From: Cinclus cinclus
Taxonomy: Eukaryota > Chordata > Aves > Passeriformes > Cinclidae
Direction: 5' to 3'
Assembly (NCBI RefSeq): GCF_963662255.1
Contig: NW_026912200.1
Coordinates: forward strand, 62,001 to 126,000
Length of the DNA stretch: 64,000 bases
The first letter of the stretch is position 1. Each line of letters starts with the position of its first letter. Of the stretch, positions 11,401 through 24,651 are shown piece by piece. The position numbers and the translations under genes were made by a program. The notes under the pieces were generated by a model that searched no databases, was not told the origin of the DNA, and saw nothing but the letters and a program-made list of their open reading frames with translations.

Positions 11401-14400
11401 CGTTTGGGCCTCCGATGGCAGCCAGGTTTGGAGGAGGGGGCAGCTTTGGTCTGGGAGAAATCCTCGTCCTTATGGAATTTTTGTAGTCTAAAGCCCAGCA
11501 CGGGCCGCAGGCAAGTTGGCTTTGAAAGGAGGCACTTTCCCCCAAGAAGCCAAACTCAGGAGCCCACTTGGCAGATGTCATTTTGTAGGGCGCGTTTGGG
11601 CCACCGATGGCAGCTAGGTTTGGAGGAGGGGGCAGCTTTGGTCTGGGAGAAATCCTCGTCCTTATGGAATTTTTGTAGGCAAAAGCCCAGTATGGGCTGC
11701 AGGCTAGTTAGGCAAGTTGGCTTTGAAAGGAGGCACTTTTCCGCAAGAAGCCAAACTCAAGAGCCCACTTGGCAGATGTCATTTTGTGGGGCGCGTTTGG
11801 GCCTCCGATGGCAGCCAGGTTTGGAGGAGGGGGCAGCTTTGGTGTGGGAGAAATCCTCGTCCTTATGGAATTTTTGTAGGCAAAAGCCCTGCATGGGCCG
11901 CAGGCAAGTTGGCTTTGAAAGGAGGCACTTCCACCCAAGAAGCCAAACTCAAGAGCCCACTTGGCAGGTGTCATTTTGTAGGGCACGTTTGGGCCTCCAA
12001 TGGCAGCCAGGTTTGGAGGAGGGGGCAGCTTTGGTCTGGGAGAAATCCTCGTCCTTATGGAATTTTTGGAGGCAAACGCCCTGCATGGGCCGCAGGCAAG
12101 TTGACTCCGAAAGGAGGCACTTTTCCCCAGGAAGCCAAACTCAAGAACCCTCAATGCAGGTGTAATTTTGTGGGGCGAGTTTGGGCCTCCGATGGCAGCC
12201 AGGTTTGGAGGAGGGGGCAGCTTTGGTCTGGGAGAAATCCTCGTCCTTCTGGAATTTTTGGAGGCAAAAGCCCAGGACGGGCCGCAGGCAAGTTAGGCAA
12301 TTTGGCTCCGAAAGGAGGCACTTTTCCCCAAGAAGCCAAACTCAAGAGCCCACTTGGCAGATGTCATTTTGTAGGGCGCGTTTGGGCCTCTGATGGCAGC
12401 CAGGTTTGGAGGAGGGGGCAGCTTTGGTCTGGGAGAAATCCTCGTCCTTATGGAATTTTTGTAGGCAAAAGCCCAGCACGGGCCGCAGGCTAGTTAGGCA
12501 AGTTGGCTCCGAAAGGAGGCACTTTTCCCCAAGAAGCCAAACTCAAGAGCCCACTTGGCAGGTGTCATTTTGTAGGGCGCGTTTGGGCCTCCGATGGCAG
12601 CCAGGTTTGGAGGAGGGGGCAGCTTTGGTCTGGGAGAAATCCTCGTCCTTATGGAATTTTTGGAGGCAAAAGCCCTGCATGGGCCGCAGGCAAGTTGACT
12701 CCGAAAGGAGGCACTTTTCCCCAAGAAGCCAAACTCAAGAGTCCGCTTGGCAGATGTCATTTTGTAGGGCGCGTTTGGGCCTCCGATGGCAGCCAGGTTT
12801 GGAGGAGGGGGCAGCTTTGGTCTGGGAGGAATCCTCGTCCTTATGGAATTTTTGTAGGCAAAAGCCCTGCATGGGCTGCCGGCAAGTTGACTCCGAAAGG
12901 AGGCAATTTTCCCCAAGAAGCCAAACTCAAGAGCCCACTTGGCAGGTGTCATTTTGTAGGGCGCGTTTGGGCCTCCGATGGCAGCCAGGTTTGGAGGAGG
13001 GGGCAGCTTTGGTCTGGGAGAAATCCTCGTCCTTATGGAATTTTTGTAGGCAAAACCCCTGCATGAGCCGCAGGCAAGTTGACTCCGAAAGGAGGCACTT
13101 TTCCCCAGAAAGCCAAACTCAAGAGCCCACTTGGCAGATGTCATTTTGTAGGGCGCGTTTGGGCCTCCGATGGCAGCCAGGTTTGGAGGAGGGGGCAGCT
13201 TTGGTCTGGGAGAAATCCTCGTCCTTCTGGAATTTTTGGAGGCAAAAGCCCAGGACGGGCCGCAGGCAAGTTATGCAATTTGGCTCCGAAAGGAGGCACT
13301 TTTCCCCAGGAAGCCAAACTCAAGAGCCCACTTGGCAGGTGTCATTTTGTAGGGCGCGTTTGGGCCTCTGATGGCAGCCAGGTTTGGAGGAGGGGGCAGC
13401 TTTGGTCTGGGAGAAATCCTCGTCCTTATGGAATTTTTGTAGGCAAAAGCCCAGCACAGGCCGCAGGCTAGTTAGGCAAGTTGGCTCCGAAAGGAGGCAC
13501 TTTTCCCCAAGAAGCCAAACTCAAGAGCCCACTTGGCAGGTGTCATTTTGTAGGGCGCGTTTGGGCCTCCGATGGCAGCCAGGTTTGGAGGAGGGGGCAG
13601 CTTTGGTCTGGGAGAAATCCTCGTCCTTATGGAATTTTTGGAGGCAAAAGCCCTGCATGGGCCGCCGGCAAGTTGACTCCGAAAGGAGGCACTTTTCCCC
13701 AAGAAGCCAAACTCAAGAGCCCGCTTGGCAGATGTCATTTTGTAGGGCGCGTTTGGGCCTCCGATGGCAGCCAGGTTTGGAGGAGGGGGCAGCTTTGGTC
13801 TGGGAGGAATCCTCGTCCTTATGGAATTTTTGTAGCAAACGTCCGGGACGGGACGCAGGCAAGTTGGTTTTGAAAGGAGTCACTTTTCCCCAAGAAGCCA
13901 AACTCAAGAGCCCACTTGGCAGATGTCATTTTGTAGGGCGCGTTTGGGCCTCCGATGGCAGCCAGGTTTGGAGGAGGGAGCAGCTTTGGTCTGGGAGAAA
14001 TCCTTGTCCTTCTGGAATTTTTGTAGGCAAAAGCCCAGGACGGGCCGCAGGCTAGTTAGGCAAGTTGGCTTTGAAAGGAGGCACTTTTCCCCAAGAAGCC
14101 AAACTCAAGAGCCCACTTGGCAGGTGTCATTTTGTAGGGCGCGTTTGGGCCTCCGATGGCAGCCAGGTTTGGAGGAGGGGGCAGCTTTGGTCTGGGAGAA
14201 ATCCTCGTCCTTATGGAATTTTTGTACTCAAAAGCCCAGGACGGGCCGCAGGCAAGTTAGGCAAGTTGGCTCCGAAAGGAGGCACTTTTCCCCAAGAAGC
14301 CAAACTCAAGAACCCACAATGCAGATGTCATTTTGTAGGGCGCGTTTGGGCCTCCGATGGCAGCCAGGTTTGGAGGAGGGGGCAGCTTTGTTCTGGGAGA

Positions 14401-14708
14401 AATCCTCGTCCTTATGGAATTTTTGTAGGCAAAAGCCCTGCATGGGCCGCCGGCAAGTTGACTCCGAAAGGAGGCAATTTTCCCCAAGAAGCCAAACTCA
14501 AGAGCCCACTTGGCAGGTGTCATTTTGTAGGGCGCGTTTGTGCCTCCGATGGCAGCCAGGTTTGGAGGAGGGGGCAGCTTTGGTCTGGGAGAAATCCTCG
14601 TCCTTATGGAATTTTTGGAGGCAAAAGCCCTACATGAGCCGCAGGCAAGTTGACTCCGAAAGGAGGCACTTTTCCCCAGAAAGCCAAACTCAAGAGCCCA
14701 CTTGGCAG
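8434..14708 (+). repeat. Domain 1 higher-order repeat, copy 2 (6,275 bp, about 32 monomers)
   Basis: It is collinear with copy 3 over its length: offset +6275 for about 8626-10397, then +6074 from about 10598 onwards, because one 201-bp unit near 10397-10597 is absent from copy 3. Within-pair identity is very high: the stretch 9073-9933 has the same 286-codon translation as 15348-16208. Rare bases are shared, such as gtgtaatttt near 12160 and 18234, and cctccaatgg near 11994 and 18068. By contrast, neighbouring monomers inside a copy differ at many subtype sites, which is the hallmark of an HOR. Confidence 0.88.
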
Positions 14709-17700
14709 ATGTCATTTTGTAGGGCGCGTTTGGGCCTCTGATGGCAGCCAGGTTTGGAGGAGGGGGCAGCTTTGGTCTGGGAGAAATCCTCGTCCTTATG
14801 GAATTTTTGTAGGCAAAAGCCCTGCATGGGCCGCAGGCAAGTTGACTCCGAAAGGAGGCACTTTTCCCCAGGGAGCCAAACTCAAGAACCCTCAATGCAG
14901 GTGTCATTTTGTGGGGCGCGTTTGGGCCTCCGATGGCAGCCAGGTTTGGAGGAGGGGGCAGCTTTGGTCTGGGAGAAATCCTCGTCCTTCTGGAATTTTT
15001 GGAGGCAAAAGCCCAGGACGGGCCGCAGGCAAGTTAGGCAATTTGGCTCCGAATGGAGGCACTTTTCCCCAAGAAGCCAAACTCAAGAGCCCACTTGGCA
15101 GATGTCATTTTGTAGGGCGCGTTTGGGCCTCTGATGGCAGCCAGGTTTGGAGGAGGGGGCAGCTTTGGTCTGGGAGAAATCCTCGTCCTTATGGAATTTT
15201 TGTAGGCAAAAGCCCAGCACAGGCCGCAGGCTAGTTAGGCAAGTTGGCTCCGAAAGGAGGCACTTTTCCCCAAGAAGCCAAACTCAAGAGCCCACTTGGC
15301 AGATGTCATTTTGTAGGGCGCGTTTGGGCCTCCGATGACAGCCAGGTTTGGCGGAGGGGGCAGCTTTGGTCTGGGAGAAATCCTCGTCCTTATGGAATTT
15401 TTGTAGCAAACGTCCGGGACGGGACGCAGGCAAGTTGGTTTTGAAAGGAGTCACTTTTCCCCAAGAAGCCAAACTCAAGAGCCCACTTGGGAGATGTCAT
15501 TTTGTAGGGCGCGTTTGGGCCTCCGATGGCAGCCAGGTTTGGAGGAGGGAGCAGCTTTGGTCTGGGAGAAATCCTTGTCCTTCTGGAATTTTTGTAGGCA
15601 AAAGCCCAGGACGGGCCGCAGGCAAGTTAGGCAAGTTGGCTTTGAAAGGAGGCACTTTTCCCCAAGAAGCCAAACTCAAGAGCCCACTTGGCAGGTGTCA
15701 TTTTGTAGGGCGCATTTGGGCCTCCGATGGCAGCCAGGTTTGGAGGAGGGGGCAGCTTTGGTCTGGGAGAAATCCTCGTCCTTCTGGAATTTTTGTACGC
15801 AAAAGCCCAGGACGGGCCGCAGGCAAGTTAGGCAAGTTGGCTCCGAAAGGAGGCACTTTTCCCCAAGAAGCCAAACTCAAGAACCCACAATGCAGATGTC
15901 ATTTTGTAGGGCGCGTTTGGGCCTCCGATGGCAGCCAGGTTTGGAGGAGGGGGCAGCTTTGTTCTGGGAGAAATCCTCGTCCTTATGGAATTTTTGTAGG
16001 CAAAAGCCCTGCATGGGCCGCCGGCAAGTTGACTCCGAAAGGAGGCAATTTTCCCCAAGAAGCCAAACTCAAGAGCCCACTTGGCAGGTGTCATTTTGTA
16101 GGGCGCGTTTGGGCCTCCGATGGCAGCCAGGTTTGGAGGAGGGGGCAGCTTTGGTCTGGGAGAAATCCTCGTCCTTATGGAATTTTTGTAGGCAAAACCC
16201 CTGCATGAGCCGCAGGCAAGTTGACTCCGAAAGGAGGCACTTTTCCCCAGAAAGCCAAACTCAAGAGCCCACTTGGCAGATGTCATTTTGTAGGGCGCGT
16301 TTGGGCCTCCGATGGCAGCCAGGTTTGGAGGAGGGGGCAGCTTTGGTCTGGGAGGAATCCTCGTCCTTATGGAATTTTTGTAGCAAAAGCCCAGGACGGG
16401 ACGCAGGCAAGTTGGTTTTGAAAGGAGTCACTTTTCCCCAAGAAGCCAAACTCAAGAGCCCACTTGGCAGGTGTCATTTTGTAGGGCGCGTTTGGGCCTC
16501 CGATGTCAGCCAGGTTTGGAGGAGGGGGCAGCTTTGGTCTGGGAGAAATCCTCGTCCTTATGGAATTTTTGTAGGCAAAAACCCCACATGGGCCGCAGGC
16601 AAGTTAGGCAAGTTGGCTTTGAAAGGAGGCACTTCCACCCAAGAAGCCAAACTCAAGAGCCCACTTGGCAGGTGTCATTTTGTAGGGCACGTTTGGGCCT
16701 CCGATGGCAGCCAGGTTTGGAGGAGGGGGCAGCTTTGGTCTGGGAGAAATCCTCGTCCTTCTGGAATTTTCGGAGGCAAAAGCCCTGCATGGGCCGCAGG
16801 CAAGTTGACTCCGAAAGGAGGCACTTTTCCCCAGGAAGCCAAACTCAAGAACCCTCAATGCAGGTGTCATTTTGTGGGGCGCGTTTGGGCCTCCGATGGC
16901 AGCCAGGTTTGGAGGAGGGGGCAGCTTTGGTCTGGGAGAAATCCTCGTCCTTATGGAATTTTTGTAGGCAAAAGCCCAGCACGGGCCGCAGGCAAGTTGG
17001 CTTTGAAAGGAGGTACTTCCACCCAAGAAGACAAACTCAAGAGCCCACTTGGCAGATGTCATTTTGTAGGGCACGTTTCGGCCTCCGATGGCAGCCAGGT
17101 TTGGAGGAGGGGGCAGCTTTGGTCTGGGAGAAATCCTCGTCCTTATGGAATTTTTGTAGGCAAAAGCCCAGCACGGGCCGCAGGCTAGTTAGGCAAGTTG
17201 CTTTGAAAGGAGGCACTTTTCCGCAAGAAGCCAAACTCAAGAGCCCACTTGGCAGGTGTCATTTTGTAGGGCGCGTTTGGGCCTCCGATGGCAGCCAGGT
17301 TTGGAGGAGGGGGCAGCTTTGGTCTGGGAGAAATCCTCGTCCTTATGGAATTTTTGTAGTCAAAAGCCCAGGATGGGCCGCAGGCAAGTTAGGCAAGTTG
17401 GCTCCGAAAGGAGGCACTTTTCCCCAAGAAGCCAAACTCAAGAACCCTCAATGCAGATGTCATTTTGTGGGGCGCGTTTGGGCCTCCGATGGCAGCCAGG
17501 TTTGGAGGAGGGGGCAGCTTTGGTCTGGGAGAAATCCTCGTCCTTATGGAATTTTTGTAGTCTAAAGCCCAGCACGGGCTGCAGGCAAGTTGGCTTTGAA
17601 AGGAGGCACTTTCCCCCAAGAAGCCAAACTCAGGAGCCCACTTGGCAGATGTCATTTTGTAGGGCGCGTTTGGGCCACCGATGGCAGCTAGGTTTGGAGG

Positions 17701-20700
17701 AGGGGGCAGCTTTGGTCTGGGAGAAATCCTCGTCCTTATGGAATTTTTGTAGGCAAAAGCCCAGTATGGGCTGCAGGCTAGTTAGGCAAGTTGGCTTTGA
17801 AAGGAGGCACTTTTCCGCAAGAAGCCAAACTCAAGAGCCCACTTGGCAGATGTCATTTTTTGGGGCGCGTTTGGGCCTCCGATGGCAGCCAGGTTTGGAG
17901 GAGGGGGCAGCTTTGGTCTGGGAGAAATCCTCGTCCTTATGGAATTTTTGTAGGCAAAAGCCCTGCATGGGCCGCAGGCAAGTTGGCTTTGAAAGGAGGC
18001 ACTTCCACCCAAGAAGCCAAACTCAAGAGCCCACTTGGCAGGTGTCATTTTGTAGGGGACGTTTGGGCCTCCAATGGCAGCCAGGTTTGGAGGAGGGGGC
18101 AGCTTTGGTCTGGGAGAAATCCTCGTCCTTATGGAATTTTTGGAGGCAAACGCCCTGCATGGGCCGCAGGCAAGTTGACTCCGAAAGGAGGCACTTTTCC
18201 CCAGGAAGCCAAACTCAAGAACCCTCAATGCAGGTGTAATTTTGTGGGGCGAGTTTGGGCCTCCGATGGCAGCCAGGTTTGGAGGAGGGGGCAGCTTTGG
18301 TCTGGGAGAAATCCTCGTCCTTCTGGAATTTTTGGAGGCAAAAGCCCAGGACGGGCCGCAGGCAAGTTAGGCAATTTGGCTCCGAAAGGAGGCACTTTTC
18401 CCCAAGAAGCCAAACTCAAGAGCCCACTTGGCAGATGTCATTTTGTAGGGCGCGTTTGGGCCTCTGATGGCAGCCAGGTTTGGAGGAGGGGGCAGCTTTG
18501 GTCTGGGAGAAATCCTCGTCCTTATGGAATTTTTGTAGGCAAAAGCCCAGCACGGGCCGCAGGCTAGTTAGGCAAGTTGGCTCCGAAAGGAGGCACTTTT
18601 CCCCAAGAAGCCAAACTCAAGAGCCCACTTGGCAGGTGTCATTTTGTAGGGCGCGTTTGGGCCTCCGATGGCAGCCAGGTTTGGAGGAGGGGGCAGCTTT
18701 GGTCTGGGAGAAATCCTCGTCCTTATGGAATTTTTGGAGGCAAAAGCCCTGCATGGGCCGCCGGCAAGTTGACTCCGAAAGGAGGCACTTTTCCCCAAGA
18801 AGCCAAACTCAAGAGTCCGCTTGGCAGATGTCATTTTGTAGGGCGCGTTTGGGCCTCCGATGGCAGCCAGGTTTGGAGGAGGGGGCAGCTTTGGTCTGGG
18901 AGGAATCCTCGTCCTTATGGAATTTTTGTAGGCAAAAGCCCTGCATGGGCCGCCGGCAAGTTGACTCCGAAAGGAGGCAATTTTCCCCAAGAAGCCAAAC
19001 TCAAGAGCCCACTTGGCAGGTGTCATTTTGTAGGGCGCGTTTGGGCCTCCGATGGCAGCCAGGTTTGGAGGAGGGGGCAGCTTTGGTCTGGGAGAAATCC
19101 TCGTCCTTATGGAATTTTTGTAGGCAAAACCCCTGCATGAGCCGCAGGCAAGTTGACTCCGAAATGAGGCACTTTTCCGCAAGAAGCCAAACTCAAGAGC
19201 CCACTTGGCAGATGTCATTTTGTAGGGCGCGTTTGGGCCTCCGATGGCAGCCAGGTTTGGAGGAGGGGGCAGCTTTGGTCTGGGAGAAATCCTCGTCCTT
19301 CTGGAATTTTTGGAGGCAAAAGCCCAGGACGGGCCGCAGGCAAGTTATGCAATTTGGCTCCGAAAGGAGGCACTTTTCCCCAGGAAGCCAAACTCAAGAG
19401 CCCACTTGGCAGATGTCATTTTGTAGGGCGCGTTTGGGCCTCTGATGGCAGCCAGGTTTGGAGGAGGGGGCAGCTTTGGTCTGGGAGAAATCCTCGTCCT
19501 TATGGAATTTTTGTAGGCAAAAGCCCAGCACAGGCCGCAGGCTAGTTAGGCAAGTTGGCTCCGAAAGGAGGCACTTTTCCCCAAGAAGCCAAACTCAAGA
19601 GCCCACTTGGCAGGTGTCATTTTGTAGGGCGCGTTTGGGCCTCCGATGGCAGCCAGGTTTGGAGGAGGGGGAAGCTTTGGTCTGGGAGAAATCCTCGTCC
19701 TTATGGAATTTTTGGAGGCAAAAGCCCTGCATGGGCCGCCGGCAAGTTGACTCCGAAAGGAGGCACTTTTCCCCAAGAAGCCAAACTCAAGAGCCCGCTT
19801 GGCAGATGTCATTTTGTAGGGCGCGTTTGGGCCTCCGATGGCAGCCAGGTTTGGAGGAGGGGGCAGCTTTGGTCTGGGAGGAATCCTCGTCCTTATGGAA
19901 TTTTTGTAGCAAACGTCCGGGACGGGACGCAGGCAAGTTGGTTTTGAAAGGAGTCACTTTTCCCCAAGAAGCCAAACTCAAGAGCCCACTTGGCAGATGT
20001 CATTTTGTAGGGCGCGTTTGGGCCTCCGATGGCAGCCAGGTTTGGAGGAGGGAGCAGCTTTGGTCTGGGAGAAATCCTTGTCCTTCTGGAATTTTTGTAG
20101 GCAAAAGCCCAGGACGGGCCGCAGGCTAGTTAGGCAAGTTGGCTTAGAAAGGAGGCACTTTTCCCCAAGAAGCCAAACTCAAGAGCCCACTTGGCAGGTG
20201 TCATTTTGTAGGGCGCGTTTGGGCCTCCGATGGCAGCCAGGTTTGGAGGAGGGGGCAGCTTTGGTCTGGGAGAAATCCTCGTCCTTATGGAATTTTTGTA
20301 CTCAAAAGCCCAGGACGGGCCGCAGGCAAGTTAGGCAAGTTGGCTCCGAAAGGAGGCACTTTTCCCCAAGAAGCCAAACTCAAGAACCCACTTGGCAGAT
20401 GTCATTTTGTGGGGCGCGTTTGGGCCTCCGATGGCAGCCAGGTTTGGAGGAGGGGGCAGCTTTGTTCTGGGAGAAATCCTCGTCCTTATGGAATTTTTGT
20501 AGGCAAAAGCCCTGCATGGGCCGCCGGCAAGTTGACTCCGAAAGGAGGCAATTTTCCCCAAGAAGCCAAACTCAAGAGCCCACTTGGCAGGTGTCATTTT
20601 GTAGGGCGCGTTTGTGCCTCCGATGGCAGCCAGGTTTGGAGGAGGGGGCAGCTTTGGTCTGGGAGAAATCCTCGTCCTTATGGAATTTTCGGAGGCAAAA

Positions 20701-20782
20701 GCCCTGCATGAGCCGCAGGCAAGTTGACTCCGAAAGGAGGCACTTTTCCCCAGAAAGCCAAACTCAAGAGCCCACTTGGCAG
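14709..20782 (+). repeat. Domain 1 higher-order repeat, copy 3 (6,074 bp, about 31 monomers)
   Basis: This is copy 2 minus one 201-bp monomer. Differences are scattered single bases: ggtgtggg at 11844 against ggtctggg at 17918, gggcacg near 11978 against ggggacg near 18052, and a tttttgggg variant near 17856. After 20783 the sequence leaves the HOR register and instead matches 2561-2971 at +18203. Confidence 0.88.
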
Positions 20783-23700
20783 ATGTCATTTTGTAGGGCG
20801 CGTTTGGGCCTCTGATGGCAGCCAGGTTTGGAGGAGGGGGCAGCTTTGGTCTGGGAGGAATCCTCGTCCTTATGGAATTTTTGTAGCAAAAGCCCAGGAC
20901 GGGACGCAGGCAAGTTGGTTTTGAAAGGAGTCACTTTTCCCCAAGAAGCCAAACTCAAGAGCCGACTTCGCAGGTGTCATTTTGTAGGGCGCGTTTGGGC
21001 CTCCGATGGCAGCCAGGTTTGGAGGAGGGGGCAGCTTTGGTCTGGGAGGAATCCTCGTCCTTATGGAATTTTTGTAGGCAAAAACCCCACATGGGCCGCA
21101 GGCAAGTTAGGCAAGTTGACTCCGAAAGGAGGCACTTTTCCCCAAGAAGCCAAACTCAAGAACCCTCAATGCAGTTGTCATTTTGTGGGGCGCGTTTGGG
21201 CCTCCGATGGCAGCCAGGTTTGGAGGAGGGGGCAGCTTTGGTCTGGGAGAAATCCTCGTCCTTATGGAATTTTTGTAGTCTAAAGCCCAGCACGGGCCGC
21301 AGGCTAGTTAGACAAGTTGGCTTTGAAAGGAGGCACTTTTCCGCAAGAAGCCAAACTCAAGAGCCCACTTGGCAGATGTCATTATGTAGGGCGCGTTTGG
21401 GCCTCCGATGGCAGCCAGGTTTGGAGGAGGGGGCAGCTTTGGTCTGGGAGAAATCCTCGTCCTTATGGAATTTTTGTAGGGAAAAGCCCAGGACGTGCCG
21501 CAGGCAAGTTGGCTTTGAAAGGAGGCACTTCCACCCAAGAAGCCAAACTCAAGAGCCCACTTGGCAGGTGTCATTTTGTAGGGCACGTTTGGGCCTCCGA
21601 TGGCAGCCAGGTTTGGAGGAGGGGGCAGCTTTGGTCTGGGAGAAATCCTCGTCCTTCTGGAATTTTTGTAGGCAAAAGCCCTGCATGGGCCGCAGGCAAG
21701 TTGACTCCGAAAGGAGGCACTTTTCCCCAAGAAGCCAAACTCAAGAGCCCACTTGGCAGGTGTCATTTGGTGGGGCGCGTTTGGGCCTCCGATGGCAGCC
21801 AGGTTTGGAGGAGGGGGCAGCTTTGGTCTGGGAGAAATCCTCGTCCTTATGGAATTTTTGGAGGCAAAAGCCCAGGACGGGCCGCAGGCAAGTTAGGCAA
21901 TTTGGCTCCGAAAGGAGGCACTTTTCCCCAAGAAGCCAAACTCAAGAGCCCACTTGGCAGATGTCATTTTGTAGGGCGCGTTTGGGCCTCTGATGGCAGC
22001 CAGGTTTGGAGGAGGGGGCAGCTTTGGTCTGGGAGAAATCCTCGTCCTTATGGAATTTTTGTAGTCTAAAGCCCAGCACGGGCCTCAGGCTAGTTAGGCA
22101 AGTTGGCTTTGAAAGGAGGCACTTTCCCCCAAGAAGCCAAACTCAAGAGCCCACTTGGCAGATGTCATTTTGTAGGGCGCGTTTGGGCCTCCGATGGCAG
22201 CCAGGTTTGGAGGAGGGGGCAGCTTTGGTCTGGGAGAAATCCTCGTCCTTATGGAATTTTTGTAGGCAAAAGCCCAGGACGGGCCGCAGGCAAGTTGGCT
22301 TTGAAAGGAGGTACTCCCACCCAAGAAGCCAAACTCAAGAGCCCACTTGGCAGATGTCATTTTGTAGGGCACGTTTGGGCCTCCGATGGCAGCCAGGTTT
22401 GGAGGAGGGGGCAGCTTTGGTCTGGGAGAAATCCTCGTCCTTATGGAATTTTTGTAGGCAAAAGCCCTGCATGGGCCGCAGGCAAGTTGACTCCGATAGG
22501 AGGCACTTTTCCCCAGAAAGCCAAACTCAAGAGCCCACTTGGCAGATGTCATTTTGTAGGGCGCGTTTGGGCCTCCGATGGCAGCCAGGTTTGGAGGAGG
22601 GGGCAGCTTTGGTCTGGGAGAAATCCTCGTCCTTATGGAATTTTTGTAGCAAAAGCCCGGGACGGGACGCAGGCAAGTTGGTTTTGAAAGGAGTCACTTT
22701 TCCCCAAGAAGCCAAACTCAAGAGCCCACTTGGCTGGTGTCATTTTGTAGGGCGCGTTTGGGCCTCCGATGGCAGCCAGGTTTGGAGGAGGGGGCAGCTT
22801 TGGTCTGGGAGAAATCCTCGTCCTTATGGAATTTTTGTAGGCAAAAGCCCAGCACGGGCTGCAGGCAAGTTGGCTCCGAAAGGAGGCACTTTCCCCCAAG
22901 AAGCCAAACTCAGGAGCCCACTTGGCAGATGTCATTTTGTAGGGCGCGTTTGGGCCACCGATGGCAGCTAGGTTTGGAGGAGGGGGCAGCTTTGGTCTGG
23001 GAGAAATCCTCGTCCTTATGGAATTTTTGTAGGCAAAAGCCCAGAATGGGCTGCAGGTTAGTTAGGCAAGTTGGCTTTGAAAGGAGGCACTTTTCCGCAA
23101 GAAGCCAAACTCAAGAGCCCACTTGGCAGATGTCATTTTGTAGGGCGCGTTTGGGCCTCCGATGGCAGCCAGGTTTGGAGGAGGGGGCAGCTTTGGTCTG
23201 GGAGAAATCCTCGTCCTTATGGAATTTTTGTAGGCAAAAGCCCAGGACGGGCCGCAGGCAAGTTGGCTTTGAAAGGAGGCACTTCCACCCAAGAAGCCAA
23301 ACTCAAGAGCCCACTTGGCAGGTGTCATTTTGTAGGGCGCGTTTGGGCCTCCGATGGCAGCCAGGTTTGGAGGAGGGGGCAGCTTTGGTCTGGGAGAAAT
23401 CCTCGTCCTTATTGAATTTTTGGAGGCAAAAACCCCGCGTGGGCCGCATGCAAGTTAGGCAAGTTGCTTTGAAAGGAGGCACTTTTCCCCAAGAAGCCAA
23501 ACTCAAGAACCCACAATGCAGATGTCATTTTGTAGGGCGCGTTTGGGCCTCCGATGGCAGCCAGGTTTGGAGGAGGGGGCAGCTTTGGTCTGGGAGAAAT
23601 CCTCGTCCTTATGGAATTTTTGTAGCAAAAGCCCAGGACGGGCCGCAGGCAAGTTAGGCAAGTTGGCTCCGAAAGGAGGCACTTTTCCCCAAGAAGCCAA

Positions 23701-24651
23701 ACTCAAGAACCCTCAATGCAGATGTCATTTTGTGGGGCGCGTTTGGGCCTCCGATGGCAGCCAGGTTTGGAGGAGGGGGCAGCTTTGGTCTGGGAGAAAT
23801 CCTCGTCCTTATGGAATTTTTGTAGTCTAAAGCCCAGCACGGGCTGCAGGCAAGTTGGCTCCGAAAGGAGGCACTTTCCCCCAAGAAGCCAAACTCAGGA
23901 GTCCACTTGGCAGATGTCATTTTGTAGGGCGCGTTTGGGCCACCTATGTCAGCTAGGTTTGGAGGAGGGGGCAGCTTTGGTCTGGGAGAAATCCTCGTCC
24001 TTATGGAATTTTTGTAGGCAAAAGCCCAGAATGGGCTGCAGCCTAGTTAGGAAGTTGGCTCCGAAAGGAGGCACTTTTCCCCAAGAAGCCAAACTCAAGA
24101 ACCCTCAATGCAGATGTCATTTTGTGGGGCGCGTTTGGGCCTCCGATGGCAGCCAGGTTTGGAGGAGGGGGCAGCTTTGGTCTGGGAGAAATCCTCGTCC
24201 TTATGGAATTTTTGTAGTCTAAAGCCCAGCACGGGCTGCAGGCAAGTTGGCTTTGAAAGGAGGCACTTTCCCCCAAGAAGCCAAACTCAGGAGCCCACTT
24301 GGCAGATGTCATTTTGTAGGGCGCGTTTGGGCCACCGATGGCAGCCAGGTTTGGAGGAGGGGGCAGCTTTGGTCTGGGAGAAATCCTCGTCCTTATGGAA
24401 TTTTTGTAGGCAAAAGCCCAGCACGGGCCGCAGGCAAGTTGGCTTTGAAAGGAGGTACTTCCACCCAAGAAGCCAAACTCAAGAGCCCACTTGGCAGATG
24501 TCATTTTGTAGGGCACGTTTGGGCCTCCGATGGCAGCCAGGTTTGGAGGAGGGGGCAGCTTTGGTCTGGGAGAAATCCTCGTCCTTATGGAATTTTTGTA
24601 GGCAAAAGCCCTGCATGGGCCGCCGGCAAGTTGACTCCGAAAGGAGGCACA
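20783..24651 (+). repeat. Transition zone: satellite without a clear long period
   Basis: Monomers continue in phase, but subtype order follows neither flanking HOR. Pieces match 2.56-2.97 kb (+18203) and about 7.2-7.7 kb (+13909). A 392-bp dimer is repeated near 23716 and 24108. Subtypes common later (gtagtctaaag, ccaccgatggcagctagg) are mixed with domain 1 types. Nothing other than satellite is present. Confidence 0.75.
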
